The notes: generated by a model from the sequence alone, not told the origin. A DNA stretch of 40,699 nt from Acidimicrobiia bacterium (GCA_013694495.1 JACDCH010000056.1:1-40699), one strand, 5' to 3'; counted from the first letter of the stretch, positions 18,496-27,746 are shown. Made by a program: numbers and translations.

Positions 18496-20649
18496 ATGTC
18501 GATTGCGATCACCGACGAGCACAAGGCCCTGGCCGAGACGGCCTGGGAGTTCCTGCTGAAGCGCGACGCCCGGGGCGCAGCCCGGGCGCTGCTCGAGGCT
18601 TCCGCCGAGGAGCTGCCCCCGTTCTGGGGGGACCTGGTGGGGCTCGGCTGGACCGGCCTGCACCTCGCCGAGGAGCACGGCGGGTCGGGCTACGGGCTCG
18701 AGGAGCTGGTCGTCGTGGTCGAGGCGCTTGGCCGGGCCGTCGCCCCCGGGCCGTTCGTCCCGTCGGCGATCGCCAGCGCGGTGATCGCGTCGGCCGCCGA
18801 CGATGGCACGAAGGCCGACCTGCTGCCCGGCTTCGCCGACGGCACGTCGACCGCCGGCATCGCGGTCGACGGATCCGTCACGGTCTCCGGCGACACGGCG
18901 TCGGGCTCGGCGGTCGTGCTCGGCGGCGCCCTGGCCCGACTGCTCGTGCTCGGCGCCGGCGACGACGTGGTCATCGTCGAGCGCGATGCCGCCGGCGTCT
19001 CCGTCGAGACCCCGGTCAACCTCGACAACACCCGCCGCTCGTCGCGCGTCACCCTCGACGGCGCCGCCTGCACGGTCCTCCCGGGGGCGAAGCAGGTCTT
19101 GGTCGACGTGGCCCGCGTGCTGCTGGCGGCCGAGGCCGTCGGCCTGGCGCGCGAGTGCACGGATATGGGCGCCGCCTACGCCAAGGAGCGCCTCCAGTTC
19201 GGGCGCGTCATCGGCACCTACCAGGCCGTCAAGCACCACTGCGCCAACATGGCCGTCGCCACCGAGCTGGCCACCAGCGCCGTGTGGGACGCGGCGCGGG
19301 CCGCCGCTACCGGTGGGGAGCAGCTGTCCTACGCCGCCGCCGTCGCCGCCACGCTCGCCGCCCCGGCCGCCGACCTGTGCGCGAACCTCAACACCCAGGT
19401 GCACGGTGGCATCGCCATCACCTGGGAGCACGACGCCCACCTGTACATGCGCCGGGCCACCACGCTCCTCGGCTACCTCGCGGCCGACGGCGCGGCTCGC
19501 GACTGCACCGAGCTCGCGCGTCGCGGCGTGGTCCGGGCCAAGGCCATCGAGCTGCCACCCGAGGCCGAACCGATCCGCGAGGAGGTGCGGGCCTTCGCCC
19601 AGAGCATCACGGACCTCCCGGCCGAGGCGCAGCGCAACAAGCTCATCGAGACCGGCTACGTCATGCCCCACTGGCCGAAGCCCTACGGACGCGCGGCCGG
19701 CCCGATCGAGCAGCTCGTGATCGAGCAGGAGTTCGGCGATGCCGGCGTGAAGCGCCCGCAGTACGGCATCACCGCCTGGAACATCCTGACCCTGATCCAG
19801 TACGCCAACCAGGACCAGCTCGACCGCTGGGTGATGCCGGCGCTGAAGCAGGACGTCATCTGGTGCCAGCTGTTCAGCGAGCCCGACGCCGGCTCCGACG
19901 CCGCCGGGGTCAAGACCAAGGGCACCAGGGTGGACGGGGGCTGGCTCGTCAACGGCCAGAAGGTCTGGACCAGCGGCGCCCACGTCTCCGGCTTCGGCTT
20001 CGCCACGATCCGCACCAACCCCGACGTGCCGAAGCACGAGGGCATCACGATGGTCGTGATCGACATGCACGCCCCGGGTGTCGAGGTCCGGCCGCTGAAG
20101 ATGACCACCGGCAACTCAGAGTTCAACGAGGTGTTCTTCAACGACGTGCTCGTCCCCGACGACGACGTCGTGGGCCCTGTGGACGGAGGCTGGACCGTCG
20201 CCCGGGCCACGCTCGGCAACGAGAGCGTGAGCATCGGCGGGGGAGGCGGCGGGATGTCGATGCCCGGTTCCGCCCTCGTGCCGCTGCTCGACGCCCACCC
20301 CGATCGGCTCCCGGGCGGCGAGGAACGGGTCGGCCGCTACATCGCCAACCACGCCGCCATGGGGCTGCTCAACCTTCGCAGCGCCAACCGGGCGGTCGCA
20401 GCCAGCGGCCCCGGGCCTGAGGGCGCCATGACCAAGCTGGTGCTCTCCGAGCTCGGCCACGAGGCGGTGGCGATCCAGACCGCGCTGCACGGCGCCGAGG
20501 CCGCCTTCATGGACGGCGCCGCTGGCATCAGCAACTTCATGGTCCTCATGCACCGCGGCATGTCGATCGCCGGCGGCACGTCGGAGATCAAGCGCAACCA
20601 GATCGGGGAGCGCATCCTCGGCCTGCCGCGCGACCCGCTCATCAAGTAG
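18496..20649 (+). CDS. Two-domain acyl-CoA dehydrogenase, FadE34-like
   Basis: 717 residues from ATG 18496, about twice a usual acyl-CoA dehydrogenase. Residues 1-345 form a first ACAD module (FADGTSTAGIAVDG, AKERLQFGRVIGTYQAVKHH, VHGGIAITWEHDAHLYMRRA). Residues 350-717 form a second (MPHWPKPYGRAAGPIEQLVI, WCQLFSEPDAGSDAAGVKTK, VNGQKVWTSGAHVSG, IAGGTSEIKRNQIGERILGL). This single-chain two-module layout is that of mycobacterial FadE34 (ChsE3), which desaturates CoA esters of steroid side chains. The second module has the FAD/substrate blocks; the usual C-terminal catalytic Glu is Gly (GGTSE), so the base would have to lie elsewhere, as in the isovaleryl-CoA dehydrogenase type. A perfect inverted repeat sits just upstream. 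Confidence 0.9.
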   Translation: MSIAITDEHKALAETAWEFLLKRDARGAARALLEASAEELPPFWGDLVGLGWTGLHLAEEHGGSGYGLEELVVVVEALGRAVAPGPFVPSAIASAVIASAADDGTKADLLPGFADGTSTAGIAVDGSVTVSGDTASGSAVVLGGALARLLVLGAGDDVVIVERDAAGVSVETPVNLDNTRRSSRVTLDGAACTVLPGAKQVLVDVARVLLAAEAVGLARECTDMGAAYAKERLQFGRVIGTYQAVKHHCANMAVATELATSAVWDAARAAATGGEQLSYAAAVAATLAAPAADLCANLNTQVHGGIAITWEHDAHLYMRRATTLLGYLAADGAARDCTELARRGVVRAKAIELPPEAEPIREEVRAFAQSITDLPAEAQRNKLIETGYVMPHWPKPYGRAAGPIEQLVIEQEFGDAGVKRPQYGITAWNILTLIQYANQDQLDRWVMPALKQDVIWCQLFSEPDAGSDAAGVKTKGTRVDGGWLVNGQKVWTSGAHVSGFGFATIRTNPDVPKHEGITMVVIDMHAPGVEVRPLKMTTGNSEFNEVFFNDVLVPDDDVVGPVDGGWTVARATLGNESVSIGGGGGGMSMPGSALVPLLDAHPDRLPGGEERVGRYIANHAAMGLLNLRSANRAVAASGPGPEGAMTKLVLSELGHEAVAIQTALHGAEAAFMDGAAGISNFMVLMHRGMSIAGGTSEIKRNQIGERILGLPRDPLIK

Positions 20650-20656
20650 CCCGCGC

Positions 20657-21459
20657 TCAGGCCACCGGCTCGGCCCGCACGTACACGAGGGTGGCCACCC
20701 GATCGGCGGCCGTGTCGACCAACTCGACCTCCATCGGCCCCCGGGGCCGTCGCCGAGGAGGCGGCAGCGCGTCCGGACCGGCCCCACCCGCGCCTGCGCC
20801 AGGTAACGCAGGTCGAGATCGGTGACGACGACGGGCGCTCCCAGCCGGGCGCCGAGCAGCTCCTCGGCGGCGGCCTCGGCGACCAGCGCCACCATCGCGC
20901 CCTGGAGCGTCCCGGCCGGGTTGCACACGTCCGGGGTGACGGCGATCTCCACGACACCGTCGGCCGCGTCGACGACGACGATGCCCGCCTCCTCTCGCAC
21001 GGGCCGGTCGAGCGTCCCGGCGTCGTGGAAGAGCGCCGGCGCCGCCTCGGGGGCAACCATGACCTTGGGCGGATCGGTCGGCTTGCGGGGCACGGCGACG
21101 AAGGCCACGGCCCCGCTGCAAACCAGTGCGCCGGCGCCGTCGACGACGTCGACCACAGCGGTCCCGGACCGTCGCCCGTGGCGGAGGATCGTGGTCCGGG
21201 CGGTGAGGCGGGCCGGCGCCGCGACCGGCCGCATCCGCACCGACATGTCGGTCGTGAAGCACCAGGCGTCCGGGTCGACGTCGAGCGTGATGCCGGCCAC
21301 GGCGTCGACGAGGAACGAGAAGACGCTGGCCCGCACCATGCCGTGGTGAAGCACCTCGGGGTGCGGCGTGAGGTCGAGCAGCAGCGCATCCTCTTCGTAC
21401 CGGGCGGTGACGCCGAGTCGGGACGGGACTGCGGTCCGGCGGCTGGGAATGTCGGTCAT
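20657..21459 (-). CDS. Double-hotdog acyl-CoA thioesterase-like protein, frameshifted
   Basis: About 267 residues if one frameshift is repaired. From ATG 21459: PHPEVLHHGMVRASVFSFLV, a first hotdog half, and MRPVAAPARLTARTTILRHG; second half TPDVCNPAGTLQGAMVALVA, then TDLDLRYLAQARVGPVRTRC. At about 20738-20748 the frame must change to read MEVELVDTAADRVATLVYVR to the stop at 20657. The switch is in a run of five G (GGCCCCGGGGGCCG on this strand); one more G restores the frame, so a homopolymer error is the simplest reading. The family hydrolyses acyl-CoA or binds it; it fits the surrounding beta-oxidation genes and is convergent with fadE. Confidence 0.75.
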
Positions 21460-21524
21460 CGGTCTCCAGCGCTCGCGAGCCGCCGAAGGTAGCGACCGTC
21501 TGCTGCCGCGCTGTCACCCGGCGC

Positions 21525-21893
21525 TCACGCCGGGTCGACGGGACCGACGTACACCCAACGGCCGTCGTGGCGGGCGAACCCACTCGTCTCGGCGAGGAAG
21601 CCGAGACGGTGGTGGGCCCGGAACTCGACCGTGCCGTCGACGTCGAGGAGCCCGCCGCCGGCGACGGCGACGATCTCCAGCCGCCGCCAGCCGACATCGG
21701 GGTCGAGCGTCAGCGCGGACGGGGCGGTGGTCGGGTGCCAGGACCACCGCAGGTACGCGTCGTCGCCGACGACGTAGGCGCTGTAGCGCGACCGCATGAG
21801 CTGCTCGGCCGTGCCGGCGTCGGCTTCCCGACGGTGGAGCCGGCCGCAGCAGTCGTCGTAGCCGCCGCTCGCGCCGCACGGGCAGTTCGTCAC
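21525..21893 (-). CDS. YchJ-like (SEC-C) zinc-binding protein
   Basis: 122 residues from GTG 21893 (GTG 21905 adds four). Begins TNCPCGASGGYDDCCGRLHR, an SEC-C-like zinc motif with Cys pairs, followed by EQLMRSRYSAYVVGDDAYLR, WSWHPTTAPSALTLDPDVGW and TVEFRAHHRLGF. This is the UPF0225/YchJ family, an NTF2-like fold with zinc-binding Cys residues and no settled function. The gene is divergent from the SDR at 22033 by 139 bases; the space shows no strong promoter boxes. Confidence 0.88.
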   Translation of the reverse strand: MTNCPCGASGGYDDCCGRLHRREADAGTAEQLMRSRYSAYVVGDDAYLRWSWHPTTAPSALTLDPDVGWRRLEIVAVAGGGLLDVDGTVEFRAHHRLGFLAETSGFARHDGRWVYVGPVDPA

Positions 21894-22032
21894 GACGAGG
21901 TCCACGGAGCCACTCGGACGCGCATCGACGGGAGCCTGGCACGGCTGGACGCCCCGGCCGAGGTGCTGGGGTGCGCCCAGTGGCTCCACCGTGGCCAGAC
22001 TCGGGGCCGACCGACGAGCGGAGAAGTGGACC

Positions 22033-22887
22033 ATGGACGGATCGCAGGGAGCAGGTAGCCACCTCGAGGGGCGGGTTGTGGTCGTGACCGGCGCGGGCGG
22101 CGGGTTCGGGAAGCTCATCGGCGAGCTGTCGGCGGCGCGGGGTGCCAGCGTCGTCGTCGGCGACATCGACGCGGCGGCGGCCGAGGCGACCGCGGCGGGC
22201 ATCAGCGCCAGCGGGGCCGAAGCGGAGTGGCTGGCGGTCGACGTCCGCCAGCTCGGCCAGGTGCAGGCGCTCGCCCAACGGGCCGTCGAGCGATTCGGCG
22301 CCGTCGACGTCATGGTGAACAACGCCGGGACCATGCCGCTCGCCTTCTTCGCCGACCACGAGCAGGCGTGGGAGGCCTGGGACCGTTGCATCGACATCAA
22401 CTTCAAAGGCGTGTTGAACGGCATCTGCGCCGTCCACGACCAGATGATCGAGCAGGGCCGTGGTCACGTCGTCAACATCTCGTCGATCTACGGCAACGCG
22501 GGCAGCGCCGGCTCCGGCGTCTACAGCGCCACCAAAGCCGCCGTGTCGATCCTCTCGGACTCGCTGCGGGTCGAGTCGCAGGGGAAGATCAAAGTCACCG
22601 TCGTCCGTCCCACCGGCGTGCTCGGCACCGGCCTCGGCGCGGGAGTCGTCAACCCGGCGGCGCTCGTGGGCATCGTCGGCCAGAATGAGCAGCGCTTCAT
22701 GGCGCGGATCACGGCGTTCATGAGCGGCACGCTCGACGGCCCTTTGGCCGATGTCGACGACCCCGCCTACTGGGCCATCGAGCCTGACGTCGTCGCCCGG
22801 GCCGTCGTCGAGGCCATCGACCAGCCGTGGGGCGTGACGATCAGTGACGTGACCGTCCGGGCCACCGGTGAGGACTACGTGCTCTGA
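22033..22887 (+). CDS. Short-chain dehydrogenase/reductase
   Basis: 284 residues from ATG 22033. Rossmann glycine motif TGAGGGFG at residues 19-26; NNAG for adenine-ring support; active-site Ser in NISSIYG, Tyr164 and Lys168 in YSATK. The acidic residue after the second strand (VVGDID) points to NAD(H). It is a classical SDR of the kind that oxidises hydroxyacyl or hydroxysteroid substrates; the substrate is unknown. Five bases separate it from the broken alpha/beta hydrolase gene downstream, so they form an operon. Confidence 0.9.
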   Translation: MDGSQGAGSHLEGRVVVVTGAGGGFGKLIGELSAARGASVVVGDIDAAAAEATAAGISASGAEAEWLAVDVRQLGQVQALAQRAVERFGAVDVMVNNAGTMPLAFFADHEQAWEAWDRCIDINFKGVLNGICAVHDQMIEQGRGHVVNISSIYGNAGSAGSGVYSATKAAVSILSDSLRVESQGKIKVTVVRPTGVLGTGLGAGVVNPAALVGIVGQNEQRFMARITAFMSGTLDGPLADVDDPAYWAIEPDVVARAVVEAIDQPWGVTISDVTVRATGEDYVL

Positions 22888-22892
22888 GCCTC

Positions 22893-23591
22893 GTGACACC
22901 CGCGAACGCCGATGACGCCGACCGGCCCTACGGCTTCCGGCTCCTCGGCCCGGCCGACGAGTCGGGCCCTTGCGCGGCCGCACGGCGGGCGCGCACCTGG
23001 CCGCCATCAGTTGCCTTGAGGAGGAGTGGTTCGTCGCCGGCGACGCCAGCGCCTACGCAACCGACGGCGAGCTCGCCCCCGACGGGCGCTGGTCGGTGAC
23101 GCCGGCTTCCACGGCGCCGTTCCGGACGCGCCTGCTGGTGCGCCGCCCGCGCGACCCCCAGCGGTTCTCCGTCCACAGTCGCGGCGGAGGGGCGGCGCGC
23201 TTCGACGGCGATCCCGCATCCGCGGCTCCGAGGTCGGCTCCCGCCCCGATCACGACGAGCGAACCGGGCAGCACCACGATCGAGCGCGACGAGCACGGCC
23301 TGGCGCTCGGCGGGATCCCGACGCCGTCGGGTCGACGTGCCGCTGTCGGTGCTCAGTGGTGAGGCAGCACCGGCCGGCGACATCCTGTGCATGCTCTTCG
23401 GCAGCTCGACGCCGTTCGATGCGGCGACGCTCGCTTCGCTCTACCCGACGAGGGACTCGTACCTCGACGCGTTCGACGCCGCCCTCGACGAGACGGTCGC
23501 CGCCGGCTTCGCGCGGGCCGCCGACCGCGAGGCCTGCGTCGCCGAGGCCCGGGTCCGCGCCGACGAGCTCCTGTTCGGCTCGTCAGGGTGA
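22893..23591 (+). pseudogene. Alpha/beta hydrolase (Abhydrolase_10 type), middle missing
   Basis: Starts at GTG 22893, six bases after the SDR stop. Recognisable pieces in order: CLEEEWFVAGDASAYATDGE and WSVTPASTAPFRTRLLVRRP (N-terminal end of the family), a short poor stretch, then RDEHGLALGGIPTP and, after a one-base shift at about 23328-23332, VDVPLSVLSGEAAPAGDILC, LFGSSTPFDAATLASLYPT and the end. About 230 residues remain of about 450. The segment with the nucleophile Ser and the GxSxG motif is absent, so it is non-functional. There is also a frame change near the start (about 22965). Confidence 0.7.
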
Positions 23592-23731
23592 TCGAGGAGC
23601 CCCAGCGTGGTACGGCGACCCGGCCGGTCGGACCGGCGCGATTCGCCGAGGGCTGCGCACGCCGGTTGGGCGGGCATGCGCATCGACCGACGAAGCGAGC
23701 CCATGGCCGAGCGGGGCGGGAGCAGGCGGCA

Positions 23732-24568
23732 TCACAGCGGCCCGTAGTCGCCCCGAAGGAACTTGACGGCTTCGGTGGCGGTGGGGAACGAGCGGCTGAC
23801 GCCCGTGCCGAAGAAGCCGGCGTCGGTCAGCATCGTGATGCCGGTGACGCCGGCGGCGGCGTCGCTGCACAGGAAGACCAACGGGAAGGCCTGCTCGAGC
23901 GGGGTCGATGCCTCGATGCCGGCTTCCTCGCGGTAGTCGGCCCCGAAGCCAAGCCACTGCTCGGCGTTGGCCTGGGCCAGCGGCGTATTCGTGGGTCCCG
24001 GCATGATCGCGTTGATGCGGATGCCGCGCTTCAGCATGGGGAGCGCCTGGGACGCCACGTATGCGCCCATGACCTGCTTGCTCCACATGTAGTCGGCCCG
24101 GCCGTTCTCCTGGCACCATGTCGAGGCCTCGTCGAAGTCGGTGATCTCGAGGTAGGCGAGGATCTTGTCGAGGTTCGACTCCCAGCCCATGCCCGCAGCC
24201 GAGGAGATCATGCCGATCGCCGAGCCGCGCGGCAGGAGGTCGCGCTCGAGTAGCCGGCCGATCATGTAGCGGTGGCCGATGAAGTTGATCTTCTCTATCC
24301 CCGGCGTGCCGTCGGCCACGCCGGCGCACGAGAAGAGCGCGTGGATCGGCCCGCCGCACTCGTCGACGGCCGTGTCGATCGAGGCCTTGTCGGCCAGATC
24401 GAGGCGGAGGGCCTTCACGCCGTCGAGGGTGACCTCGGCCCGGTCCATGACGACGACTTCGGCGCCGGCGTCCTTCACGACCTCGGCGACGGCGGCGCCC
24501 ATGCCGGTGGCGCCGCCCACGACGACCGCCCGCTTGCCCTTGTAGCTGTATGCGTCAAAGAGACCCAT
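23732..24568 (-). CDS. Short-chain dehydrogenase, 3-alpha-hydroxysteroid dehydrogenase-like
   Basis: 278 residues from ATG 24568, preceded by AAGGAG. Cofactor motif GGATGMGAA at residues 18-26; Asp42 after the second strand favours NAD(H); active site Ser122/123 in ISSAAG and Tyr160-Lys164 in YMWSK. The long insert between them (WESNLDKILAYLEITDFDEA) and the late start of the PGPTNTPLA loop are as in the CarA/3-alpha-hydroxysteroid dehydrogenase SDR branch. Substrate is inferred only from the steroid-like neighbours. A CaiB C-terminal relic lies just upstream on the same strand. Confidence 0.88.
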   Translation of the reverse strand: MGLFDAYSYKGKRAVVVGGATGMGAAVAEVVKDAGAEVVVMDRAEVTLDGVKALRLDLADKASIDTAVDECGGPIHALFSCAGVADGTPGIEKINFIGHRYMIGRLLERDLLPRGSAIGMISSAAGMGWESNLDKILAYLEITDFDEASTWCQENGRADYMWSKQVMGAYVASQALPMLKRGIRINAIMPGPTNTPLAQANAEQWLGFGADYREEAGIEASTPLEQAFPLVFLCSDAAAGVTGITMLTDAGFFGTGVSRSFPTATEAVKFLRGDYGPL

Positions 24569-24593
24569 GTCGTTCGTTGCTCCTTGTTGGTGG

Positions 24594-24730
24594 TCAGGCG
24601 ACGACGCCGCGGACCTTCAGGTCGATGATGGCGTCCATGTCGAGGCCGAGGCTTTCGTGGTCGCCATGTTCGTTGAAGTCGGGGGCCCGGCGCGTCGACG
24701 GCAGCTGGTCGCCGACGGTGACGGGTGTGG
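24594..24730 (-). pseudogene. C-terminal relic of a CaiB/BaiF CoA-transferase
   Basis: About 43 codons to the TGA at 24594: VTVGDQLPSTRRAPDFNEHG then LDMDAIIDLKVRGVVA. The pattern P-GEH-x(n)-LGLD-DxIIDLKV-GVVA is the usual end of family III CoA-transferases. More than 350 residues of the enzyme are absent, and a 19-base tandem repeat begins at the break. It lies 26 bases upstream of the SDR gene, with which it was probably once co-transcribed. Confidence 0.6.
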
Positions 24731-24762
24731 CCCGGGGTGACGGGTGTGGCCCGGGGTGACGG
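24718..24762. repeat. 19-base tandem repeat, two copies plus part of a third
   Basis: GTGACGGGTGTGGCCCGGG occurs at 24718-24736 and 24737-24755, followed by GTGACGG at 24756-24762. It marks the break of the CaiB relic. Confidence 0.85.
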
Positions 24763-24959
24763 CCCTGAGGCACACGGTGCGACGATGTGCCACCAGCGGG
24801 TCAAGGCAGCCTTTACGCTGCCCAACAGGCCGACCCCCGCCGGGGTTGGAACTCGGCGAGCGACGCCCTCTGGCCCACCGAGCACTTGCCGAAGAAGCTC
24901 GCGGTGGCGCGGGCGAGTACGCCGAGCACCTCGACGAGCACGAACTGGGGAACCTGTGA
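24763..24959 (+). other. Unrecognised gene end before the phosphotransferase
   Basis: No intact gene lies in 24597-24955. One plus-strand frame ends GEYAEHLDEHELGNL with a TGA at 24957-24959 that overlaps the GTG of the phosphotransferase by four bases. That overlap type is normal for coupled operon genes here, so this may be the last 40 or so residues of a lost upstream gene. I do not recognise the family. Confidence 0.25.
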
Positions 24960-26014
24960 CCGGCACCGAAACGACCACCCCCGCGATCACCGGCGACCGG
25001 GCTGAGCGGCTCGTGGCCTGGATGGACGCGGCGGGCCTGCCCGGCGCGGGCGCGCCGCTCGAGAGCCGCTACATCTCCGGCGGCAGCCAGAACGAGATCT
25101 ACGAGCTGCGCCGAGGCGACCTCCACGGCGCGATGCGCATCCCGCCGGCGACCGCTCCCGCCGACCGCGACAGCGGCATCGTGCGGGAATGGCGCATCAT
25201 CCAGGCTCTCGTCGGCACCGACGTGCCCCACACCGAGGCGGTCGCCGTGTGCACCGACCCCGGCGTGCTCGGGCGTACCTTCTACCTGATGGGCTTCGTC
25301 GAGGGGTGGTCGCCGATGGACCTGCGTGGCGGCCCGTGGCCGGCTCCGTTCGACGCCGACGTCGAGGCCCGCCACGGCCTCGCCTACGAGCTCGTCGAGG
25401 GCATCGCCCGGTTGTCCAAGGTCGACTGGCAGGGCCGCGGCCTGTCCGACCTCGGCCGGCCCGACGGCTACCACGAGCGCCAGGTCGACCGCTGGCTCGC
25501 CTTCCTCGACCGCATCGAGGGGCGCGAGATCCCGGGGCTCGACGTCGCCTCGGCCTGGCTCCGCGCCCACCGGCCCATCGACTTCATCCCCGGCCTGATG
25601 CACGGCGACTACCAGTTCGCCAACGTCATGTACCACCACGGCGGGCCGGCCCGGTTGGCCGCCATCGTCGACTGGGAGATGGGCACCGTCGGCGACCCGA
25701 AGCTCGACCTCGCGTGGGTCGTCGCGAGCTGGCCCGAGGCGCCCACGCCGATCGGGGAGCCGCCCGGCGGCTACGTCGACATGAGCGGCATGCCGTCACG
25801 AGCCGACGTGGTCGCCCGCTACGCCGAGGTGTCGGGCCGCCAGGTCGACGACCTGGACTACTACGTGATCCTCGCCCGCTGGAAGCTGGCGATCGTGCTC
25901 GAGCAGGGCTTCCAGCGGGCCGCCGACAGCCCGGCGCTCCAGGCCTTTGGCCCGATCGTCCTCGATTCCATGCGGGCGGCGGCGGAGCTCGCCGAGACGA
26001 CGGACTACCGGTGA
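24956..26014 (+). CDS. Phosphotransferase family protein (ACAD10/11 kinase-like)
   Basis: 352 residues from GTG 24956. The aminoglycoside-phosphotransferase/choline-kinase fold is complete: ISGGSQNEIYELRRGD (glycine-rich loop), MHGDYQFANVMY with His216 and Asp218 as the Brenner motif, and IVDWEMGTVGDPKLDLAWVV with the metal-binding DWE. Such proteins beside fadE and acyl-CoA ligase genes in mycobacteria (FadE36-type) and fused in human ACAD10/11 phosphorylate 4-hydroxyacyl-CoA for its conversion. That role is inferred here from context. The acyl-CoA ligase gene follows 130 bases downstream. Confidence 0.88.
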   Translation: MTGTETTTPAITGDRAERLVAWMDAAGLPGAGAPLESRYISGGSQNEIYELRRGDLHGAMRIPPATAPADRDSGIVREWRIIQALVGTDVPHTEAVAVCTDPGVLGRTFYLMGFVEGWSPMDLRGGPWPAPFDADVEARHGLAYELVEGIARLSKVDWQGRGLSDLGRPDGYHERQVDRWLAFLDRIEGREIPGLDVASAWLRAHRPIDFIPGLMHGDYQFANVMYHHGGPARLAAIVDWEMGTVGDPKLDLAWVVASWPEAPTPIGEPPGGYVDMSGMPSRADVVARYAEVSGRQVDDLDYYVILARWKLAIVLEQGFQRAADSPALQAFGPIVLDSMRAAAELAETTDYR

Positions 26015-26143
26015 CCCACGCCGGCGACGAGCTGGTGGAGGAGCGGCGGGGCGCCGTCTTCGATGCATCGCGCCAGGCGGGGCGCGAACGTCGCTGCGGT
26101 TCGTCAGTGCGCCAGGCTCCAGCCGGAATCAAGGGCTGAACCC

Positions 26144-27661
26144 GTGCACCTGGGGATGTTGTTGCAGATGGCCGCCGACGGCATGGGGGGGCGCGTCGCG
26201 CTCGGCCCCCGGACCGCCGGAATCACCTTCGCCGAGCTGGCCGAGCGGGCGCAGCGGGCCGGCACGATCTTCGCCGGCCACGCCGGCGAACGGGTGGTCC
26301 TGGTCGACCTGAACTCCCCGGCGGTGCCCATCGCGCTGTTCGGCGCCGGCCTCGCCGGTAAGCCGTTCGTGCCCGTCAACTACCGGCTCGCCGACGACCA
26401 GCTCCGTTCCCTCGTGCGCCGCGCCGCGCCGGCGACGGTGATCGCCGGCCCGGGCATCGCCGAGCGGCTCGGCCCCATCGAGGGTGTCGAGCTCCTGAGC
26501 CGCGACGAGCTGCTCGCCCGGTCGGCCGATCCCACGGTGCCCGGCGCTGATCCGTACGGCGGTGACCCCGACGACATCGCGGTCTTGCTCTACACGAGCG
26601 GCACCACCGGCGACCCCAAGGCCGCGGTCCTGCGCCACCGGAACCTCGCCTCCTACGTCATCTCGACAGTGGAGTTCGCCGGCAGCGACGAGGAGGAGGC
26701 GGCCATCGTCAGCGTTCCGCCGTACCACATCGCCGGCATCTCCTCGGTCCTGTCTGCCACGTACGGAGGCCGGCGTGTCGTCCACGTCGAGGCGTTCGAA
26801 CCACGCGTCTGGGTCGGCCTCGTCCGCGCCGAGCAGATCACCCACGCCATGGTCGTCCCGACGATGTTGAACCGCCTGCTCGACGTCATCGAGCAGGACG
26901 GCGGCGGGCTGCCCTCGCTGCGGGCGCTGTCCTACGGCGGCGGCCCGATGCCGTTGCCGGTCATCGAGCGGGCACTCGCCCTGCTGCCCGACGTCGGCTT
27001 CGTCAACGCCTACGGGCTCACGGAGACGTCGAGCACCATCGCCCTCCTCGCCCCGGCCGACCACGTCGCAGCGTTCGCCAGCTCGGATCCGGGGGAGCGG
27101 GCCCGTCTCGCATCGGTCGGGCGGCCGCTCCCCGGCGTGGAGGTCTCGATCCGCGACGCGTTCGGCGAGCCGGTCGGCGTCGGTGTCCGGGGCGAGATCT
27201 GGGTGCGGGGCGAGCAGGTGTCGGGCGAGTACCTCGGTGCCGGCACGGGCCTCGACGACGGCTGGTTCTGCACCCGCGACGAGGGCCTCCTCGACGAAGA
27301 GGGATTCCTGTTCGTGCACGGCCGCCTCGACGACTTGATCGTGCGGGGCGGGGAGAACCTCTCGCCCGGCGAGATCGAGTCCGTGCTCGTCGAGCACCCT
27401 TCGGTGGAGCAGGCGGCGGTGGTGGGCATCCCCGACGAGGAGTGGGGCGAGGCGGTCGTGGCCGCGGTCGTCCCCGTCGCCGGCGCGGCGGTCACCGAAG
27501 CGGAGCTGCGCGAGTTCGTGCGGGCCCGCCTGCGCTCGACGAAGACGCCCGATCGCATCGACGTGCGCACCGAGCTGCCCTACAACGAGACGGGGAAGCT
27601 CCTGCGGCGGGCCCTGCGCGCCGACCTGGCCACCGCCTTCTCGAGCTCCGCCGGCGCCTGA
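26144..27661 (+). CDS. AMP-dependent acyl-CoA synthetase/ligase
   Basis: 505 residues from GTG 26144 (ATG 26156 also possible). ANL-family motifs in order: LLYTSGTTGDPKAAVLRHRN near residue 150, NAYGLTETSST, GEIWVRGEQVSGEYLG, the hinge GRLDDLIVRGGENLSPGEIE, and PYNETGKLLRR with the catalytic Lys. The enzyme activates a carboxylic acid to acyl-AMP and then acyl-CoA. Typical length and all core motifs suggest it is active. The acid is unknown; its location with P450, FadE and phosphotransferase genes fits activation of a fatty or steroid side-chain acid. The 130 bases before it show no gene. Confidence 0.93.
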   Translation: MHLGMLLQMAADGMGGRVALGPRTAGITFAELAERAQRAGTIFAGHAGERVVLVDLNSPAVPIALFGAGLAGKPFVPVNYRLADDQLRSLVRRAAPATVIAGPGIAERLGPIEGVELLSRDELLARSADPTVPGADPYGGDPDDIAVLLYTSGTTGDPKAAVLRHRNLASYVISTVEFAGSDEEEAAIVSVPPYHIAGISSVLSATYGGRRVVHVEAFEPRVWVGLVRAEQITHAMVVPTMLNRLLDVIEQDGGGLPSLRALSYGGGPMPLPVIERALALLPDVGFVNAYGLTETSSTIALLAPADHVAAFASSDPGERARLASVGRPLPGVEVSIRDAFGEPVGVGVRGEIWVRGEQVSGEYLGAGTGLDDGWFCTRDEGLLDEEGFLFVHGRLDDLIVRGGENLSPGEIESVLVEHPSVEQAAVVGIPDEEWGEAVVAAVVPVAGAAVTEAELREFVRARLRSTKTPDRIDVRTELPYNETGKLLRRALRADLATAFSSSAGA

Positions 27662-27717
27662 CAGTCGGCCGGCGACGGTCAAGAGCTCGGCGGCGGGCGG
27701 TGGTGGCGGCGGCGGGG

Positions 27718-27746
27718 CTACGTCCGGGCTCTCCGCCCGGACGTAG
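27718..27746. terminator. Perfect 12-base stem-loop after the ligase gene
   Basis: CTACGTCCGGGC, loop TCTCC, GCCCGGACGTAG, 57 bases after the ligase stop and between convergent genes. GC-rich perfect stem; no T run, so probably a terminator of the intrinsic type only in a loose sense. Confidence 0.6.

Noticed and set aside
18157..20070. 637-codon minus-strand open frame
   Set aside because: Antisense of P450 and FadE; composition of a shadow frame.
23592..23731. Gene in the 140-base gap after the alpha/beta hydrolase relic
   Set aside because: Open frames here have no recognisable motif or ribosome site.
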